Shown here one piece after another: positions 1 through 8,828 of a DNA stretch of 29,740 nt (position 1 is the stretch's first letter; each line of letters starts with the position of its first letter). Both the position numbers and the translations under genes were made by a program. Origin of the DNA: Muribaculaceae bacterium (lineage in GTDB: Bacteria; Bacteroidota; Bacteroidia; Bacteroidales; Muribaculaceae); NCBI GenBank assembly GCA_022511505.1, contig JAFLTK010000054.1, positions 1 through 29,740 of the forward strand, written 5' to 3'. Below the pieces are notes generated by a model, which saw only the letters and a list, made by a program, of their open reading frames with translations, ran no database searches and was not told the DNA's origin.

Positions 1-13
1 ACAACATCTAAAA

Positions 14-34
14 GCACCCGCTCCCGGCGGGTGC
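14..34. terminator. Hairpin, probable terminator of a gene left of the window
   Basis: Perfect 8-bp stem GCACCCGC (14-21) / GCGGGTGC (27-34) with a 5-nt loop. The sequence after it is only moderately T-rich (CCGTTTTT at 47-54), so it is a less canonical terminator than the next hairpin. No gene end is visible in the first 13 bases, so its owner is unknown. Confidence 0.5.
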
Positions 35-88
35 CTTCATCTGAACCGTTTTTCAAAATATATATGTTTTTATAGATTGTAGATTAAG

Positions 89-120
89 AAAAAGGCCCTA
101 TCGCGAGATACGGCCTTTTT
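89..120. terminator. Bidirectional intrinsic terminator
   Basis: AAAAAGGCC (89-97) pairs with GGCCTTTTT (112-120). After one C/C mismatch an inner TATC/GATA stem closes a GCGA (GNRA-type) tetraloop at 103-106. A T tract lies on the 3' side of either strand, so it could stop transcription both ways. It insulates the gene starting at 351 from upstream DNA. Confidence 0.75.
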
Positions 121-247
121 TCATATATACCACCTTTATATAATCTCTAATCTCCATTCATTACGTATGTTATCGTCGCTTTTTCATTAAAAAACTACAA
201 AAATATACAAAATGACGATTTGTTAACGCTTTTTAACTATTTAAAAG

Positions 248-277
248 ATTGAAAGTGTCACTTTTTGTATACTTTTG
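248..277 (+). promoter_or_regulatory. Bacteroidota-type promoter for the 552-aa secreted protein
   Basis: The -7 element TACTTTTG (270-277) matches TAnnTTTG. A partial -33 element ATTG (248-251) lies 18 bp upstream. The predicted start site is near 284, giving a 5' UTR of about 67 nt before the ATG at 351. Confidence 0.5.
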
Positions 278-350
278 CCACGCAGTTTATGCTAAAATTG
301 AATCGTTTACTTGAAGAATTTACTGATTTACTAATATTATACAATTCACA

Positions 351-2009
351 ATGAAAAAACTACTATTTCTCTCCTTGTCGGCATTAGCCTTGCTATTGCC
401 CGCAACTGCGAGTGCCTACACGGTTGACGAGTTAGTCAACGCCAATGGAACAAATGCCGGCTATTCTTATGCCTTCGAAACAGTGAAAACCCCTTTTTTA
501 CCAGTAGATACGCAATGGGCATACGATCCTATCAGTTATGAGTATGCGTCTTCGGGGGAATGTAAAATCACTAAGACTTCACAGGGTTATCTCTCTATTA
601 ATGGATTGATGAAAGGTAATCTTGAAATTATTTTTCAACTTTCAGGCTCGACATTAACGTCAGTCAGCGCATCCACAGCAAAGATGGTCGCCAACAACCG
701 CCCAATATCCGGAGCGGCATGTGCTTATGCCGGTATGTATTATACCATTAAACCTGTAACCTATAATACTAGAACCCACGGATACACCGCGTCAAGTGGT
801 AATTTGACGGCATCAGTCTCATATTACGATGGTATTTACACAATAAAAATACCTCGTTTTCAACTTGCCATATCTTCCAACTCAAGAATGACGTCAAGTA
901 CGGTCACGAATTATGAAGGAATAGAGATTGATATTCCTGCCTATGAATTTAATGGCATGGCAAGCGACCAGGTTGGTGGTATTAATCGAACTTACCCTAT
1001 AGAGGGCGGTTTTAATTGGGACTACAATTATTTAAGCCTTGTAAACTTTGCTTGCTCAGGTTATGCGCTTCATCATTCTACCTACTATATCAGTTCATAC
1101 TATGGTATAGTCGGTATTGAGAGCGAACGCTTTGACGTAGGCGCTAATGTAACAAAAACCTCTACCACTAAGGGTACCATAAGTTTCCCGAGCCAAGAGA
1201 TTCAGAGCGAATTGAATGGAACCCAAATTCTTATGCTAAATATATGCCCTTCTACTGCCACTCGACTTGGTGCATCTGTTAATGGCTCTTATGAAATTAA
1301 AGGATTCTCTCATGTTAACGAATCCCGTTGGCACAAGGTTTGTGGCGGTAATTTGGAAACAGCCCTCGACTTTGAAATAAAGGTAAATGATTATAAAGTA
1401 AGAAACGACGCTACTGGTCTACAGACCTCTCCCTGGTATAACACTGTCATAAATCTGAAAGACGAGTATACCCACTATGTAGAGCAGAACATTAATAGTC
1501 TTGATGTTTCTTCGACCTCAGGTCAGGCTATCGTTACCACTACTATCAAGAATCCGAAGAACAACGATCATGTTGAGACTTATGACCTCTACATTGTTCC
1601 CGGAGCGTTTACAAGCATCAACAACACTTCATTCAGCACCCACAAAGACAAGGGTCACGACATGGGCGTATTGCTGAAATCAGGCATCAAAGCGGACGGC
1701 GCTCAGCAGACTGTATCGGTTAACGATTTCTATCCCGAAATCAAAGGTCTTGGCGAAGGCAACATGAACGATAAATATACTCTCTATCTGAAGGCTAACT
1801 ACACTAAGTCAAGCGGTTTGGAACCCACATTCCACGCTCTTGCCACCCAGATGGTTACAACCGGTCTTGAAAGCATTGAGGCCGAGGAAGTTGACGTTCC
1901 CGCTATCTTCTTCAATATGAACGGCGTTCAGGTTGACGGCGAGAATATGGCTCCCGGCGTCTACATCAAGAAGGAAGGCAACAAGACCTCAAAGGTCGTT
2001 ATTCGTTAA
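351..2009 (+). CDS. Secreted protein of unknown function with T9SS-like C-terminal tail
   Basis: 552 residues. It starts with a clear Sec signal peptide (MKK, then a Leu/Ala-rich core ending near ATASA, residues 20-24). The body is rich in Tyr, Ser, Thr and Asn, like a beta-rich surface protein; I recognise no catalytic motif. The last ~45 residues (IFFNMNGVQV ... MAPGVYIKK ... KVVIR) resemble the short type A sorting tails of T9SS cargo in Bacteroidales. The inferred role is a surface-exposed or secreted protein exported by Sec then T9SS. It has its own promoter and is followed by a strong hairpin. Base composition is uneven: the first ~400 codons are A+T-rich, while the last ~150 use the G+C-rich codons of neighbouring genes. 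The family is unknown to me. Confidence 0.85.
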   Translation: MKKLLFLSLSALALLLPATASAYTVDELVNANGTNAGYSYAFETVKTPFLPVDTQWAYDPISYEYASSGECKITKTSQGYLSINGLMKGNLEIIFQLSGSTLTSVSASTAKMVANNRPISGAACAYAGMYYTIKPVTYNTRTHGYTASSGNLTASVSYYDGIYTIKIPRFQLAISSNSRMTSSTVTNYEGIEIDIPAYEFNGMASDQVGGINRTYPIEGGFNWDYNYLSLVNFACSGYALHHSTYYISSYYGIVGIESERFDVGANVTKTSTTKGTISFPSQEIQSELNGTQILMLNICPSTATRLGASVNGSYEIKGFSHVNESRWHKVCGGNLETALDFEIKVNDYKVRNDATGLQTSPWYNTVINLKDEYTHYVEQNINSLDVSSTSGQAIVTTTIKNPKNNDHVETYDLYIVPGAFTSINNTSFSTHKDKGHDMGVLLKSGIKADGAQQTVSVNDFYPEIKGLGEGNMNDKYTLYLKANYTKSSGLEPTFHALATQMVTTGLESIEAEEVDVPAIFFNMNGVQVDGENMAPGVYIKKEGNKTSKVVIR

Positions 2010-2106
2010 GTCCCCCAACATGGCGATGTCGGCGCAGTGATGCGACACCCCCTTTAAGTTTATAGATTCAGTTAACCAACTAAACAGCATCGCCGTTATC
2101 CTCACA

Positions 2107-2137
2107 GAGCGGGCGCCCCGGGATAGGGCGCCCGCTC
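2107..2137. terminator. Strong hairpin between convergent genes
   Basis: Perfect 12-bp G+C-rich stem GAGCGGGCGCCC (2107-2118) / GGGCGCCCGCTC (2126-2137) with a 7-nt loop. It lies between the stop at 2009 (+) and the stop at 2199 (-). The T tract after it is weak (GATTTATC on the plus strand), so it may act as a terminator or as a 3'-end stabiliser. Confidence 0.6.
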
Positions 2138-2198
2138 GATTTATCGCTATCCGCCGATACTCGCCCTGCGACGGGCAAAGGCGTAAACACTAATCTGA

Positions 2199-2942
2199 TT
2201 AGGGAGCGTAGAGGAGCTCGACGTGGCCGGCGATGAGGTCGGCGCTCATGAAGACGGGGACGCGGCCGTCGGTGCTGATTTTACATTCGACGGGATAGCC
2301 TGACATGGCGCCGTCATAGGCGTACTCAAACGTGCAGTCGTAGGTGGCGATTGTCTCGCCGTTGCCGGTAGTATATGAGCCGGGGCCGTTATAGGTGATG
2401 TCGAGGCGCTTGCTGTAGGGGCCGTTGATGGGGAATGAGTATTGGTCGCCGGGTTGCATGTCGGCGAAGTTTAGGGCGTGGGCCAGGTAATAAATGCCTA
2501 TCATATCGGCGGTAACGGTGATAGCCTCCATAGTGTTGCGCGAGGCGTCATAGTCGCCCAGTCCGGCGATATTTTTGAAGAACGCGGGATCGTTGGGGTT
2601 ATAGTCGGGGCAGTTGTAGGTCTCCTCGGGGGTGTGGCGATACCATCCGCTCTGATAGATGACGTTTTCGGTTACATTGTCGCCTTGGTGGACTACCGAC
2701 GCCCGAAGGGTGTCGCTGACACACATAATCTTGCCCCTCCAGGGGATGCTCGTTCCGTTGATGGTGCCGCTGAATGTTGTGCCGTCGCTCTCGATGGTGG
2801 CGGTGCCGCGGGCTATATTGACATCGATGAAGCCTAAGCGATAGTTGACGTTGTAGGGTATCTCGCTGTAAGGGATGACGACCCGGGCGGTGGCCGCTAT
2901 AGCTGAAACGAGGAAAATGGCGCCCAAAAGTATCTTTTTCAT
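2199..2942 (-). CDS. Small exported protein, DUF3108-like
   Basis: 247 residues with a Sec signal peptide (MKKILLGAIFLVSAIAATA). The mature part has the pattern I associate with DUF3108 envelope proteins: an early strand 'YRLGFIDVNIARGTATIE', a central region with Trp/Tyr, and a C-terminal 'TDGRVPVFMSADLIAGHVEL' resembling the family's closing strands, where a cell-wall-facing sugar or lipid binding role has been suggested but not proven. The DUF3108 assignment comes from pattern memory only. No T9SS tail is present, so a periplasmic location is likely. It is transcribed in the same direction as the C10 protease upstream, but a terminator-like hairpin (3009-3037) separates them, so they are probably not one operon. 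I found no clear -7 element before its start. Confidence 0.7.
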   Translation of the reverse strand: MKKILLGAIFLVSAIAATARVVIPYSEIPYNVNYRLGFIDVNIARGTATIESDGTTFSGTINGTSIPWRGKIMCVSDTLRASVVHQGDNVTENVIYQSGWYRHTPEETYNCPDYNPNDPAFFKNIAGLGDYDASRNTMEAITVTADMIGIYYLAHALNFADMQPGDQYSFPINGPYSKRLDITYNGPGSYTTGNGETIATYDCTFEYAYDGAMSGYPVECKISTDGRVPVFMSADLIAGHVELLYAP

Positions 2943-3008
2943 AAGTGAGGATAATTGAAGTGTATTTCAATATATTTAACAGATGAAAAGGGAATTTTGT
3001 TTAAGAAA

Positions 3009-3037
3009 GTCGCCGCGGGCGTGGGGCTCGCGGCGAC
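3009..3037 (-). terminator. Terminator of the C10 protease gene
   Basis: GTCGCCGCG (3009-3017) pairs with CGCGGCGAC (3029-3037), and the stem extends to 12 bp with one G-T pair. Read on the minus strand it follows the protease stop (3061) by about 24 nt and is followed by TTTCTTAAAC. Confidence 0.65.
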
Positions 3038-3060
3038 CGTTGCAAGTGCTATGAAGAATT

Positions 3061-5550
3061 CTATTCTTTGATTATGCGGATTGTCTTAACGGCGTCGGGG
3101 GTGGCAATCTTGACGATATAGATGCCGGGGACGATGTCAGCAACGTCGAGGGTAAGGGTGTCGGCGGTGCCGTCGCCGTTGACGGTTGCCACGTTGGCGC
3201 CGGCGGTGCTGTAGACCTCAACGGCGGTGATTGCGGCGGGGGCAGTCACGGTGGCAGTGGCGTCGACAAGTGTCGGGAATATGCTGAAATCTTTCTGCCC
3301 GGCGGCCTCGATAGTGCCTGTAGTCGAGTCTGTTACCTTGAAATAGGAGGGATAGCCGAGTTGCTTGCTGTCTGAGAAGTCCCAGGGAACCATCATGTAG
3401 ACGTGGTTCTCGTCGAGGCCTGTCAGGGAGCCTTCCATATCGATAGTGGCGCTTTGGCCGGCGCTGAGGCTGACGAACTGGGTGCCAAACATTTGAACGG
3501 CTGTTGAATTGTCATAGAAGATGTAGGCGCCAACCGAGCCCGAGATGTAGCCGCTATTGACGGTCAGGGTGTAGGAGAATTGAGCGTCGGCGGGACTGAC
3601 GACGGCGGGGTCGGCGGACGTTGTGCCGGTTCCGGCAGTGGTAGAGGCAACGGGTTGTGTGGCCGAGATGCTGGAAGTTCCGGTTGGGGTTTGCTCGACG
3701 GTGACTTCAACAGGGTCGCCGATGATTTCGCCGGCCGATGTCACGAGGCCAAAGTAGTAGGTGCCGGGGGTCGAGACGGTAAAGTTGACGATAGCCTCCA
3801 TAGCCTCGGTCTGGCCGCCGAGGATGTCGACGGTTTGGGTTGCGCCCTCGGCAACTTCCTGAGCTTCGGTGCCCGAGATTGTCATCAGCACGGGGATGAG
3901 TTGGCCATAGTATTCGTCAGAGCCATTGTTGGTTATATTGGCTTTAATCTGGCAGTCGGCACCGCTATAGAGGGGCGACGAGATGCTCAGGTCTGTAGCG
4001 CTGAGGTTGATGTCGACGGGAATTGATGTGAATGTCAGCGTGCCGTCGTCGGCTGTCATCTTCAGTGACCTGACGTTGCCAAGTTGGACGAGGATGTCGC
4101 TCCAAGTACCATTGACGCGCACGGCGGGGGTCACGGTATAGGTCCCCGACTCGGGGAACGCCGATGCCGGAACGTTGTAACTGCCAATGCCTTGCATCAT
4201 GGCAAGCGAAACGGCGCGGGTGCCGGCGGCATAGCTGACGGTGCCATCCTCGGCGGTCAGTTTGACGCCAAAGGTGAAGTCGAGCGACCCGAGCGACATG
4301 CTGAAGAATGCGTTCTGAGAGGCACCGGTGGGCTCAAAGGTGACGTTTGACGACGATGAATAGGTCGACCCGGTGGTGGCGAAGTTGCCCTGGGTAATGA
4401 CAGTGGCTGCAAGAGTATTGTTGCCGGTGGGTTTCTGGAGGCCGAGGATGATGCTCTGGCCCTCGTTGAAGCCGGCGCCGCTGCCGCCAATGCCCTGGCT
4501 GGTGGGGTCGAGAGCCGTCAGCAGGTAATAGCCGTCGCTCATGCCGCCCCAGCCCCAGTTGAAGTGGAAATAGTTGTCGGCGCTGTAGCCGTCGCACACA
4601 AAGCAGTGACCGCCGGCGCTGCTCTGTCCGGCATATTCAACAACGCGGCCGGCAGCGAGTTCGTCATAGACCATGTCAATCCATGTCGACAGCGGGAAAT
4701 ACTCGCGGTCAACGACTTTCAGACCCTTGTCATAGTTGAAATGGTCCACGAGGCCCTCGGCGGCATAGTAGATGCTGGTGCCGCTCTCGTCGGTGCCATA
4801 GTCCATCTGAGAGGCGACGCCGACGGCATACATCAGCGTGGCGACGGCATTGTTTTGGGCCGTTGTTGCGCTCGACGTGTAATTGTCAATCATATCGTCC
4901 CAGTCAAAGGTTGTCGAGCCGTAGTTGAACGACAGGGTGGTGTTGTTCCATGAATAACTCGAGGTGCCGACGCCGGTCACGGGCCAGTTGTGGTATTTCA
5001 TCACCTGGGCGGTGGCAGTGGCGACACATCCGGTCACGCAGCGGGTGCCCGAGACCTCGGGACACATATTGTTGTAGGGAGCGCTTTGGTTCCAGGTTGT
5101 GGTGGTCATCGGCGCGATGGGGGCGCGGTCGGCGCGTCGGGTTATGTAGCGTGCCGGACGCTGGCTTTGAGCGGCGGCGCGGGCAATCTCGTCGCTGTAA
5201 CCGGCGAGCCATGACACAAGCGACGGCGGCATGTTGGCCGGGTCGACCTCGCCGGTGTCAGAGTAGCCCAACAGAGGCGTGGCGACATCATCGGCAGCCA
5301 CGACCACAAAGCCGCTCCCCGCCTGGCGGCGATTGAACACATAGACCGTGTTCAACGACGCGTCGGCGCGAGCCGTGTAGACCGGCACCGGGTTAATGCT
5401 GTTTTGACTCAGCGCGCCGACGCGGCGTTGCATCGACGTCTCGCTTTTCATCACATTCTCAAGTGCCTCGGCCGGCGTCAGTTGACGAGCCGCAACAGGC
5501 GCTGCCATTATCGCAGCGGCCGCAAGCGTCAGGGTAATCGTGGGCTTCAT
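3061..5550 (-). CDS. Secreted C10-family cysteine protease (streptopain/SpeB type) with T9SS tail
   Basis: 829 residues from the ATG at 5550, chosen because it begins the signal peptide MKPTITLTLAAAAIMAAPVAA; an in-frame upstream start at 5604 would place 18 polar residues in front. The order is signal peptide, inhibitory prodomain (~25-135, with the typical 'GFVVVAADD' and 'LLGYSDTGE' stretches), an Arg-rich activation segment (~130-145), then the catalytic domain. The catalytic Cys is in 'TGCVATATAQVMKYHNWP' (Cys ~175), the His in 'AGGHCFVCDGY' (His ~315), followed by 'FNWGWGG'. The C-terminal half holds beta-rich modules, and the last ~75 residues end in a T9SS-type A domain (VEVYSTAGANV ... 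PGIYIVKI ... KTIRIIKE). Such proteases are made as zymogens, exported by Sec then T9SS, and degrade host or dietary proteins. The family assignment is firm; the substrate is not known. Confidence 0.93.
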   Translation of the reverse strand: MKPTITLTLAAAAIMAAPVAARQLTPAEALENVMKSETSMQRRVGALSQNSINPVPVYTARADASLNTVYVFNRRQAGSGFVVVAADDVATPLLGYSDTGEVDPANMPPSLVSWLAGYSDEIARAAAQSQRPARYITRRADRAPIAPMTTTTWNQSAPYNNMCPEVSGTRCVTGCVATATAQVMKYHNWPVTGVGTSSYSWNNTTLSFNYGSTTFDWDDMIDNYTSSATTAQNNAVATLMYAVGVASQMDYGTDESGTSIYYAAEGLVDHFNYDKGLKVVDREYFPLSTWIDMVYDELAAGRVVEYAGQSSAGGHCFVCDGYSADNYFHFNWGWGGMSDGYYLLTALDPTSQGIGGSGAGFNEGQSIILGLQKPTGNNTLAATVITQGNFATTGSTYSSSSNVTFEPTGASQNAFFSMSLGSLDFTFGVKLTAEDGTVSYAAGTRAVSLAMMQGIGSYNVPASAFPESGTYTVTPAVRVNGTWSDILVQLGNVRSLKMTADDGTLTFTSIPVDINLSATDLSISSPLYSGADCQIKANITNNGSDEYYGQLIPVLMTISGTEAQEVAEGATQTVDILGGQTEAMEAIVNFTVSTPGTYYFGLVTSAGEIIGDPVEVTVEQTPTGTSSISATQPVASTTAGTGTTSADPAVVSPADAQFSYTLTVNSGYISGSVGAYIFYDNSTAVQMFGTQFVSLSAGQSATIDMEGSLTGLDENHVYMMVPWDFSDSKQLGYPSYFKVTDSTTGTIEAAGQKDFSIFPTLVDATATVTAPAAITAVEVYSTAGANVATVNGDGTADTLTLDVADIVPGIYIVKIATPDAVKTIRIIKE

Positions 5551-5762
5551 ATCTATTGGAGTTTTGTTGTTAGTTGAAACTTGGTTGAGGTCATAGTCCC
5601 TCAATCATATAACAAACAAAACCCCAAAAGTTTCTCATCCCCCGATAAATATTTGTTAAATTAACGGGCTGCAACCGGGCAATCGCGTTTTATGTTTTAT
5701 ATCGATTTGCAGAACCGACGAAAAATGGCGAGGAGGGGAGGGGAGTTTTGGAAAAGAATGAT

Positions 5763-5770
5763 TAACTTTG
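5763..5770 (+). promoter_or_regulatory. -7 element upstream of the ybaK-like gene
   Basis: TAACTTTG matches TAnnTTTG exactly and lies about 60 nt before the ATG at 5832. A correctly spaced -33 TTTG is missing; the nearest is at 5747-5750, only 12 bp upstream. The call therefore rests on one element. Confidence 0.4.
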
Positions 5771-5831
5771 CAAAAAGCCGTTGGCTCGGGTCGACGTGCG
5801 CTGAATTTCTACATGCGAAATCTGATGTAAA

Positions 5832-6320
5832 ATGAAGATTAACAAAACAAACGCGGCGCGATTGCTCGACCGCGCCAAGATACCATACGGGTTGATACCC
5901 TACGAGGTCGACGAAAACAACCTTGCGGCCGACCATGTGGCCGAGTCGCTCGGCGAGGATATTAATTTGGTTTTCAAGACGTTGGTGTTACACGGCGAGA
6001 GAACCGGATATTTCGTGTGTGTCATTCCGGGCAATCGCGAGGTCGATTTGAAGAAAGCGGCGCGTGCGGCCGGCGCCAAGAAGGCCGAGATGATTCCGAT
6101 GAAGGAATTGTTGCCGCTGACGGGTTATATACGCGGCGGTTGCTCGCCGATTGGCATGAAAAAACCGTTCCCTACTTTTATTGACCAACGCGCCGAAGGC
6201 AAGGAGTTTATCTACATCAGCGCCGGCCAGCGCGGGTTGCAGTTTAAAATCAACCCCGAGCAGTTGCGCGAATTTGTCGGAGCGACATTTGTTGACGTTT
6301 CAACCGAGGACACGATATGA
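5832..6320 (+). CDS. ybaK: Cys-tRNA(Pro)/Cys-tRNA(Cys) deacylase, YbaK/EbsC family
   Basis: 162 residues, full length for the family. It is a trans-editing enzyme that hydrolyses Cys-tRNA(Pro) formed by prolyl-tRNA synthetase errors. Visible family features are the N-terminal 'TNAARLLDRAKIPY', the 'VFKTLVL' strand with the conserved Lys, 'CVIPGNREVDLKKAARAAGAKK', and 'GYIRGGCSPIGMKK' with the Gly-rich loop lining the active site. The ATG at 5832 gives the standard N terminus. Its TGA overlaps the aroC ATG (ATGA, 6317-6320), so the two are translationally coupled and probably heads of one operon. The protein acts in the cytosol. Confidence 0.92.
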   Translation: MKINKTNAARLLDRAKIPYGLIPYEVDENNLAADHVAESLGEDINLVFKTLVLHGERTGYFVCVIPGNREVDLKKAARAAGAKKAEMIPMKELLPLTGYIRGGCSPIGMKKPFPTFIDQRAEGKEFIYISAGQRGLQFKINPEQLREFVGATFVDVSTEDTI

Positions 6321-7396
6321 ACAGTTTTGGGACGATTTTCAGGCTGACGACCTTTGGCGAGTCGCACGGCGCGGCGATTGGCGGCGTCATCGACGGCGTC
6401 CCGGCCGGCGTGGCGATTGACGTTGAGCGGGTTCAGCGCGAACTGGACCGTCGCCGTCCGGGGCAAAGCCGGCTGACGACCTCGCGCCGCGAAAGCGACA
6501 CCGTCCGCCTGCTATCGGGCATCATGAACGGCGTTTCCCTCGGCACGCCCATCGGCTTTGTGATAGAGAACGAGGATCATCATTCTGATGATTATCAGCA
6601 ACTTGCGTCGGCATTCCGCCCGTCACACGCCGACTATGCCTATACGGCTAAATATGGCTTGCGCGACCATCGCGGCGGCGGACGGTCGTCGGCTCGCGAA
6701 ACGGCGGCAAGGGTCGTTGGCGGTGCGATTGCACGGCAAGTGCTTGAGACTGTGGGCGTTGATGTGTATGCCTACACCTCGGCCGTCGGGCCTGTGACGC
6801 TCCAAGGCGGCTATGAGCAGCAGGACCGCCGACTGATTGACAGCAACCCCGCGCGCTGCCCCGACGAGGCTGTAGCCGCCCGGATGATTGAGGTTATCGA
6901 CGCGGCGCGGCGAGACGGCGACACCGTTGGCGGCGTTGTAACGGGCGTCATTACCGGCGTTCCGGCCGGACTCGGCGAGCCGGTTTTCGACAAACTCCAG
7001 GCGCGGCTCGCGGCGGCGATGATGTCGATAAATGCCGCCAAGGGTTTTGATTATGGCATGGGCTTTGCCGGGTGCCGCAAGCGTGGTAGCGAGGTAAATG
7101 ACCCATTCATGATTGACTCCGCGACCGGACGCGTCACGACTGCGACCAACCATTCGGGCGGTATCCAGGGCGGTATCTCGATTGGCACCGACATCTATTT
7201 CAATGTCGCCTTCAAGCCGGTTGCAACGCTGATGCGCCCCGTGGAAACGATTGACAATGAGGGAAATAAGATAGTGTTGGAGCCGCGAGGACGGCATGAC
7301 CCGTGTGTGTTGCCCCGCGCCGTTCCCGTCGTCGAGGCGATGGCCGCGATGACAATTCTCGACATGCTACTGATTAACCGCTCTCGACGCCTGTAA
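6317..7396 (+). CDS. aroC: Chorismate synthase
   Basis: 359 residues. It converts 5-enolpyruvylshikimate-3-phosphate to chorismate using reduced FMN, the last shared step of the shikimate pathway. Signatures are complete: 'TFGESHGAAIGGVIDGVPAG' near the N terminus, 'RRRPGQSRLTTSRRESD', 'GLRDHRGGGRSSARETAARV' (~110-130), 'HSGGIQGGISIG' and 'FKPVATL' (~275-300), and 'GRHDPCVLPRAVPVVEAM' near the end. Catalytic His residues in the GESHG and GRHDPC motifs are present. It overlaps the ybaK stop by 4 bp and is followed 6 bp later by a radical SAM gene, so the three likely form one transcript. The protein is cytosolic. Confidence 0.97.
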   Translation: MNSFGTIFRLTTFGESHGAAIGGVIDGVPAGVAIDVERVQRELDRRRPGQSRLTTSRRESDTVRLLSGIMNGVSLGTPIGFVIENEDHHSDDYQQLASAFRPSHADYAYTAKYGLRDHRGGGRSSARETAARVVGGAIARQVLETVGVDVYAYTSAVGPVTLQGGYEQQDRRLIDSNPARCPDEAVAARMIEVIDAARRDGDTVGGVVTGVITGVPAGLGEPVFDKLQARLAAAMMSINAAKGFDYGMGFAGCRKRGSEVNDPFMIDSATGRVTTATNHSGGIQGGISIGTDIYFNVAFKPVATLMRPVETIDNEGNKIVLEPRGRHDPCVLPRAVPVVEAMAAMTILDMLLINRSRRL

Positions 7397-7402
7397 AAAA
7401 CT

Positions 7403-8299
7403 GTGAAAACGACCTATCTCGACTATGCCGCCTATCTGTCACGCGTTTTCCCGGGCGTGAAGATGCAGAAACTCTCGGTCAACGCCGGGCTGTCGTGCCC
7501 CAACCGCGACGGAACGACCGGGCGCGGCGGATGCTCATACTGCAACAATCAATCGTTCAGCCCCGGCTATACGGCCTCGGTCGCCGACGTTGTCGACCAA
7601 CTCGAGGCCGGCAAGCGATTTTTTGCGCGCAAATATCCCGAGATGAAATATCTCGCTTATTTTCAGTCATATACCGGGACCCATGGCGAGATTGACCACT
7701 TGACTGACCTCTATCGCCGAGCCCTTGCCGTCGACGATGTCGAGGGGCTGATTGTGGCCACGCGTCCCGACTGCCTCCCCCCGGCGCTTGTCGACCGACT
7801 CGCCGAGATTGCGCGCGAACGCTATCTGATGATTGAACTCGGCGCCGAGTCGAGCCACGACGTGACCCTGACTCGCGTCAACCGTTGTCACACGTGGGCC
7901 GACACCGTCGACGCCGTCACTCGGCTCCACGATGCCGGGATTGCCGTCGGGCTCCACCTGATAATGGGTCTCCCCGGCGAAACGACCGCGATGATGCTCG
8001 CCACAATCGACGCCGTCAACCGCCTGCCCGTCGCCACCGTCAAGCTCCACCAACTTCAACTGATTGCCGGCACGCCCCTTGCCCGCGACGTCGAGGCCGG
8101 GCGAGAGGAGGTTGCTATCTTTGAGGTCGACGACTATATCGACCTGTGTTGCAACGTGATAGACCGCCTTCGCGACGACATCGCCATCGAGCGCTTTGTG
8201 TCCCAGTCGCCCGACAATCTGCTCATAGCACCGCGCTGGGGCCTCAAAAACTACCAGTTTGTCGACCGTCTCCGGGCCGCCCTCCGGGCTCGCAAATAA
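7403..8299 (+). CDS. Radical SAM protein, TIGR01212 (YhcC-like) family
   Basis: 298 residues starting at a GTG, 6 bp after the aroC stop; no ATG lies near the conserved N terminus, so GTG is accepted. The Fe-S cluster Cys pattern sits at residues 32, 44 and 47 (SCPNRDG...GGCSYCNNQ), the wider spacing typical of TIGR01212 proteins rather than plain CxxxCxxC. 'GLHLIMGLPGET' in the middle and 'KLHQLQLIAGTPLA' near the C terminus are also family hallmarks. Members resemble the Elp3-type radical SAM core, and a tRNA modification role has been suspected; the reaction is not established as far as I know. It is the last gene of the plus-strand cluster, ending before a shared terminator with rplS. Confidence 0.9.
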   Translation: MKTTYLDYAAYLSRVFPGVKMQKLSVNAGLSCPNRDGTTGRGGCSYCNNQSFSPGYTASVADVVDQLEAGKRFFARKYPEMKYLAYFQSYTGTHGEIDHLTDLYRRALAVDDVEGLIVATRPDCLPPALVDRLAEIARERYLMIELGAESSHDVTLTRVNRCHTWADTVDAVTRLHDAGIAVGLHLIMGLPGETTAMMLATIDAVNRLPVATVKLHQLQLIAGTPLARDVEAGREEVAIFEVDDYIDLCCNVIDRLRDDIAIERFVSQSPDNLLIAPRWGLKNYQFVDRLRAALRARK

Positions 8300-8331
8300 A
8301 CCGCCTGCAAAGCCGTCAATAGCCCCCATAG

Positions 8332-8369
8332 ACAAGGAGCGAGAAGATTTGCATCCTCTCGCTCCTTGT
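8332..8369. terminator. Shared hairpin terminator between the radical SAM gene and rplS
   Basis: Perfect 13-bp stem ACAAGGAGCGAGA (8332-8344) / TCTCGCTCCTTGT (8357-8369) with a 12-nt loop. It sits between two converging genes (stops at 8299 + and 8387 -). The flanking T-richness is modest on both strands. Confidence 0.7.
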
Positions 8370-8386
8370 AAACATCTTGGTCGAAA

Positions 8387-8743
8387 TTATTTCTTGACGA
8401 CGCGACGCTCTTTGATACGAGCCTTCTTGCCGGTCAGTTTGCGCAGGTAGTAAAGTTTAGCGCGACGAACCTTACCATACTTGTTGATGGTGATAGAGTC
8501 GATAAACGGCGACTCGATGGGGAAGATACGCTCAACGCCGATGTTGTCGCTCATCTTGCGGACGGTGAAACGCTTCTTGTTGCCCTCGCCCGAGATGCGG
8601 ATAACGACACCGCGATACTGCTGAATACGCTCTTTGTTACCCTCTTTGATGCGATAAGCCACGGTAATAGTGTCGCCGGGGCCGAAGTCGGGGTGCTGCT
8701 TGCCGCTGGCAAAAGCCTCTTCGGCAATCTTAATCAAATCCAT
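8387..8743 (-). CDS. rplS: 50S ribosomal protein L19
   Basis: 118 residues, standard length. L19 sits at the 30S-50S interface of the large subunit. Conserved stretches are 'PDFGPGDTITVAYRIKEGNKERIQQYRGVVI', 'FTVRKMSDNIGVERIFPIESPFIDSI' and the basic tail 'KLYYLRKLTGKKARIKERR' (quoted in short parts). It is a single-gene unit with its own consensus promoter (8829-8860), a 5' UTR of about 80 nt and the convergent terminator at 8332-8369. Many bacteria co-transcribe rplS with trmD and rpsP; here it stands alone. Confidence 0.97.
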   Translation of the reverse strand: MDLIKIAEEAFASGKQHPDFGPGDTITVAYRIKEGNKERIQQYRGVVIRISGEGNKKRFTVRKMSDNIGVERIFPIESPFIDSITINKYGKVRRAKLYYLRKLTGKKARIKERRVVKK

Positions 8744-8828
8744 TACTTATTGATAATTAAATGGTTAACAATAACCGCAATATAGCGACGCTGCATGTCG
8801 TGCCAGAGATTACGGCCTAAATCGACCG

